Shown piece by piece: positions 60,448 to 64,000 of a stretch of 64,000 nucleotides of DNA; the first letter of the stretch is position 1, and the number at the start of each line of letters is the position of its first letter. A model generated the notes under the pieces. That model made no database searches. It was not told the DNA's origin and worked only from the letters and a program-made list of their open reading frames with translations. Location of the stretch: the NCBI GenBank assembly GCA_021018995.1, contig CM037597.1, positions 9,685,299-9,749,298 on the forward strand, read 5' to 3'. The DNA comes from Chloranthus sessilifolius. Lineage: Eukaryota; Streptophyta; Magnoliopsida; Chloranthales; Chloranthaceae. Position numbers and translations under genes: made by a program.

Positions 60448-61149
60448 GCAAAGACTATACTTTGCCCAACTCAAAATGAGAGTGTTTCTAGCCATTTTTC
60501 TCGGAAGTGTATATGTCGCTTTCACTCAAAAAGTAGCGGAAAGCAGGTGGGTCCCACCATAACTCACAAACACAAGAATATCTCAGAAAGTACTAAAAAA
60601 TAACACTTTTTGTGTGCCTCGCTCAGAGTCTTGAGTGATTCTTCACTTTCGAAAGGGGCCTCAAGTTGTGTTGGATATTTCCGAACAGGGTCGGCCCTGA
60701 GATTTTAGGAGCCTAAGGCGAGTTTCTAAAATGGGGCCCTCTTTCATATTACTTTAAACAAAAAAATTGTAACAACTATCTTTTGGCAAATAAAACAATA
60801 CTCATATTCCTAAATTAGATGTATCTGCATATTCTATTCAACTATGTATAATTTAAAAGTGCAACTAATAATATAATGAAAGTATATATTAAAAGTAAAT
60901 GTAATACAAAATAGTAAAGCTAAACAGTAGAACATACCCGATGGATCGGGTAACCCAAGCAATAACTTTTTGATATCTCCGAACATGTTCATCTCTTTTA
61001 TGAACTAGTTGGATTAGACCATTGCTCTATGTGTGTCACGGTATCTTTAGGTCACTTTTTTTTGGCATGTGTGCCACCTAATTGTTCGATGATATGTCCA
61101 TAAAACTATCTTCGTCATCCGATTTAATGTCATCAATGGTTAATGGAAA

Positions 61150-61570
61150 ATATCTATTAAAGGGTACCATTAAATACGCCCACCAAATCTTGAAATGCGC
61201 CGACCCCAAAAATCATGGATTGCTTAAATCATACAATAGAGATCTTGTTTCACTCCAATTGTCCCCACAAGGGATCTTGAGGCCATGAGTGTGTCATCAG
61301 ATGATTAGTTTTTTATTTAATATGTTACAGATCCTAAAAACGTGGCCCTAAGTACACGTCACACTCAAACATGACTTTAGGGCCACATTTTTGAGATCTA
61401 TGACTTGTGGAATAAAAAGTTGCCCGTCTTATGATCAGTTCATGGCCTGAAGATCCCTTGTGTTGAAGATTGGAGCGAAATACGATCTACATTGTCTGAT
61501 TTAAAGCAATCAATAGCGTGGGCACATTTTAAGATTCGGTTGGCGTATTTAAAGGTAGGGGGTGGTAGCA
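61150..61570. mobile_element. Foldback element in the Tip100-like element
   Basis: Arms of roughly 190-200 bp: 'gcccaccaaatcttgaaatgcgcc...attgcttaaatcatacaatagagatc' against 'gatctacattgtctgatttaaagcaatcaatagcgtgggcac'. The centre is near 61360 (ggccctaag...tttagggcc). Same family as 34920-35330. Confidence 0.7.
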
Positions 61571-61587
61571 AGCAAGTTTTAAGGCTT

Positions 61588-61957
61588 ATGTTACTATCAC
61601 AAATGTGTTATAGCCACCTCACTTAAACAAAGGGAAAATCTATTGATTTTTTAAAATTAGCCGATGAAGATTATTTTACACCCCAACCTTCCACAAAGAG
61701 GTCAGATGTTGATTCCATGTGGTAAACATCCCAAATAGTGAACATGAACCACGTACCATTAAACACAATTCACATTCACTTAATGCATACAACGTGGAAT
61801 CAAAATTTGACGGTTTTGATAGTAGGTCCATGATCTCAAGATCTATTGTGTGAAAGAGGATGAAAATCGATATCCATCATCTGATTTGAAGCAATCAACA
61901 ATTTTTTCCTTTGTTAAAGTGAGGTGGTTGTGACATGAAGTTGTGTGGTAGTAACAT
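61588..61957. mobile_element. Foldback element, ATGTTACTA ends
   Basis: The left arm begins ATGTTACTATCACAAATG and includes gccacctcacttaaacaaagg; the right arm, reverse-complemented, begins ATGTTACTACCACACAAC and includes accacctcactttaacaaagg. The arms are about 150 bp. Related blocks lie at 51985-52640 and near 59150. Confidence 0.7.
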
Positions 61958-62291
61958 CATCCTTTTTTAATTGTTAATGAAGTAAATAACCCAACTCTTC
62001 CTCCAATACAAAATGCAAATATGCAATTTGAGTTTCAAATCGCCATGTGTATAAGAGGCCTTCTACTGCCACACCCCCTTAAAAAACCTTAATTACTAAA
62101 TAATAAGATAAAAATTAAACCAATATTTAATTAAATAAATTCAATCATAAAGAGAGAGAGAAAGAGATAGAATCATAGAAAGAAACTAAGACTAAGAGAG
62201 AGAAAAAAAAAAATCTTAAAATCATAAAAATCCTAATTTGAAATTGGTCGGTGAAAGAGCTGAAGATGGTGGGGCCCGAGGATGCCGGATA

Positions 62292-62829
62292 TAGGGGTCT
62301 TATTAGATCGGTTCGGGTCGGTTTTCATGTAAAACCGAAATCGAACCGATAACTATCAATTTCTATTTTATAAAACCGAAATTGAACTGATAAGGTCAAA
62401 ACTTTATCGGTTCGGTCTGTTTTCGGTTTCTAAACCTCATTTTAAAAACTTTTTTCTATTTGTAGCATTTAACCGAATTGAATCACTTTTTTTTGTTTCG
62501 GCTTAAAGTTTTTAAAATTTATACAAATCGAACCGATTTATACAAACTATTTTTGCAAACTCCTATGATTCAATTGATTTTAAGACTTTTGGTGATTAAC
62601 AAACTGAAGCAGCAACAGTTGGCTTTCTACAATAAGTCTCACATATCATCAAACTCAAACATAGATGTACTATGATCCATATATACACCACTATCGGTTT
62701 CATATCAGTTCGGTTTCGATTTTTTAATGTTAAAACCGAAACCGAATCAATAACTATCGGTTTCTATTTTTTGAAATCGAAATCGAACCGAAATTTGGGT
62801 CGGTTCGGTCGATTTTTTGCACAGCCCTA
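62292..62829. mobile_element. hAT MITE nested in the Tip100-like element
   Basis: The left end TAGGGGTCTTATTAGATCGG and the right end TAGGGCTGTGCAAAAAATCG (reverse complement) carry flanks GCCGGATA (62284-62291) and GCCGGATG (62830-62837), 7 of 8. The interior repeats 'aaaccgaa' and 'cggttcggt'. 538 bp. Confidence 0.8.
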
Positions 62830-62911
62830 GCCGGATGCGATATTTCCTCTTGTGTTGGGGCTGATGAAGGGTGGGGCCAGCCGATGGAGGGTGGAGCTGC
62901 AGTGGTGGTGG

Positions 62912-62946
<35 letters not shown>

Positions 62947-63209
62947 GAAGAGCTGAATAGGGAGTGATTGAAAGAGGGGTGGGTATTTATTTTTTTTGTT
63001 TAGGCTTAAAGCTTAAGTGGGTCCACCCAATTCCATCAGGCCCAACCGCCCAATCTTAATTTGCATTGTGAGGGGCTCATGTCGCCTTTCTAAAAAAAAT
63101 TTAAATGCAAAAATCAATTGAAGAAATTGTTATTTTAGGTTTGGGGGCCCCCAAAATTTCAGGGGCCCGAAGTAGCCGCCTTTTGGGCCTTGGTCCAGGG
63201 CTGATAGTG

Positions 63210-63732
63210 TTTCTAAGGAAAGTGGTGGAAATAGATTTGAAGATCTAATAGATTCCTGTCCTTTCGTTATTTGGCATTTGGATTGTCTAATAACACGTGA
63301 AAAATAGAAAAGAAGTATCTTCCTTGATGTACACAATACTCAGAACCAACAATTGAAAATAGTTTTAAGTAGGGAGAGAGATTGTGTAAACAAAGAGAGA
63401 GAGAGAGAGAGAGAGGAGAAATTGTTTAGTGAGAGTTTGTATGTGGGGTTAGTGGGGCGGGGGAGAGAGGAGAGAGGACAGAGGGAGGTCATAAGGCGGA
63501 GAGAGAGAGAAGTTTAGAGAGAGAGAGAGAGATACCAGACATATAGAGAGACTTTGCAGAGACAAATTGGTAGGTAAGATTCGGCATCAGTGGAGGGAGA
63601 ACCGTACCACTTAGTTTCTAGTAGGAAATGATAAAATCCTTCGATTTTTGGGGGGATTTTGCGTTTTCCTAATGCGAGGAAAACGATTTTATTATCTTCT
63701 ATTTCTGGCTTCATAATTTTGTTATCAAACTT
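63210..63732. other. GA-rich spacer, no gene
   Basis: GAGAGA tracts at about 63391-63417 and 63498-63532 with G-rich stretches between; the open frames are short and low-complexity. Confidence 0.5.
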
Positions 63733-63877
63733 AAGGAATTTATCGCATTTCCTTTCCTTTTCATACCCCTCTCAAGCAAGCCTTTAAAATATTCTATCCA
63801 CATATATATATAAGGAATTTATCACATTTCCTTTCCTTTTCATACCCCTCTCAAGCAAGCCTTTAAAATATTCTATC

Positions 63878-63932
<55 letters not shown>
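63733..63932. repeat. 79-bp tandem duplication followed by AT microsatellite
   Basis: The unit 'aaggaatttatc(g/a)catttcctttcc...attctatccacatatatata' starts at 63733 and 63812, with a single mismatch seen, so it is young. An AT run follows to about 63932, and then sequence resembling the 56536 repeat unit runs out of the window. Confidence 0.9.
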
Positions 63933-63935
<3 letters not shown>

Positions 63936-64000
63936 GTTTGGAGATATAGGTTGGAACTTGGAATGCATAGCGGATCCATACATGAAAATCAGGTAGGTTC

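Larger units (their letters stand above)
60686..63209 (+). mobile_element. hAT/Tip100-like non-autonomous element
   Basis: The left end CAGGGTCGGCCCTGAG-ATTTTAGGAGCCTAAGGCGAG is a typical plant Tip100/ZMYM1-like end. The right end, reverse-complemented, reads CACTATCAGCCCTGGACC, then AAGGCGGCTACTTCGGGCCCC. Flanks TTTCCGAA and TTTCTAAG fit a degraded 8-bp duplication (5 of 8). No transposase frame remains. Two foldback elements and a hAT MITE are nested inside. Its homologue is at 2050-4030 in the other orientation. Confidence 0.7.

Noticed and set aside
60034-60525. 163-residue minus-strand frame
   Set aside because: It runs through a foldback element and a hAT MITE; the repeated ISIGRYVSG text is a translation of the gatacgtatcgg words.

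Overview
The window is plant nuclear DNA. It holds spliced genes with long introns, AT-rich spacers, CT/AT microsatellites and dense layers of old transposons: hAT MITEs, an L1 LINE, RTE LINEs, Ty1/copia remnants and Ty3/gypsy Athila-type remnants. No organelle or bacterial gene was recognised. Intron size and repeat load suggest a large-genome, probably woody, angiosperm; the lineage cannot be fixed from the sequence.

Three host genes are supported. (1) At the left edge, 2-874 (+) is the C-terminal part of an AVT6-type vacuolar amino-acid transporter. (2) On the minus strand, a complete MICU-type mitochondrial calcium-uptake regulator runs from 33890 to 7376. It has eight coding exons (1,449 nt, 482 aa, every junction in phase) spread over 26.5 kb, and an in-phase candidate alternative last exon lies at 6672-6760. 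(3) At 55765-56193 (+) is a small, plant-type, cysteine-rich protein of unknown function, with a TATA box, a CT tract and a likely 5'-UTR intron.

The rest is mobile DNA. 0.9-6.7 kb: a local duplication of the AVT6 3' flank, two tRNA-type SINEs and a hAT/Tip100-like element. 6.7-33.9 kb: MICU with loaded introns. Its 12.1-kb intron 4 carries a minus-strand L1 LINE, itself holding a solo LTR with a 5-bp target duplication and a small hAT MITE, followed by a copia remnant interrupted by an RTE LINE fragment. 34-36.2 kb: a hAT MITE inside a hAT MITE, a foldback element, and an array of 22-bp palindromes on a 34-bp step. 36.3-51.8 kb: two Athila-like gypsy remnants of one family facing each other, with one LTR between them in the orientation of the right-hand copy. 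Their non-coding parts carry many paired TCGATTAATCGA-type palindromes about 21 bp apart, the most unusual signal in the window. 51.8-64 kb: hAT MITEs with clean 8-bp target duplications, foldback elements, a second Tip100-like element and the small cysteine-rich gene.

The host genes show no shared pathway. Exon joins, target duplications and terminal repeats were read by eye; family names rest on remembered motif similarity, not on a search.
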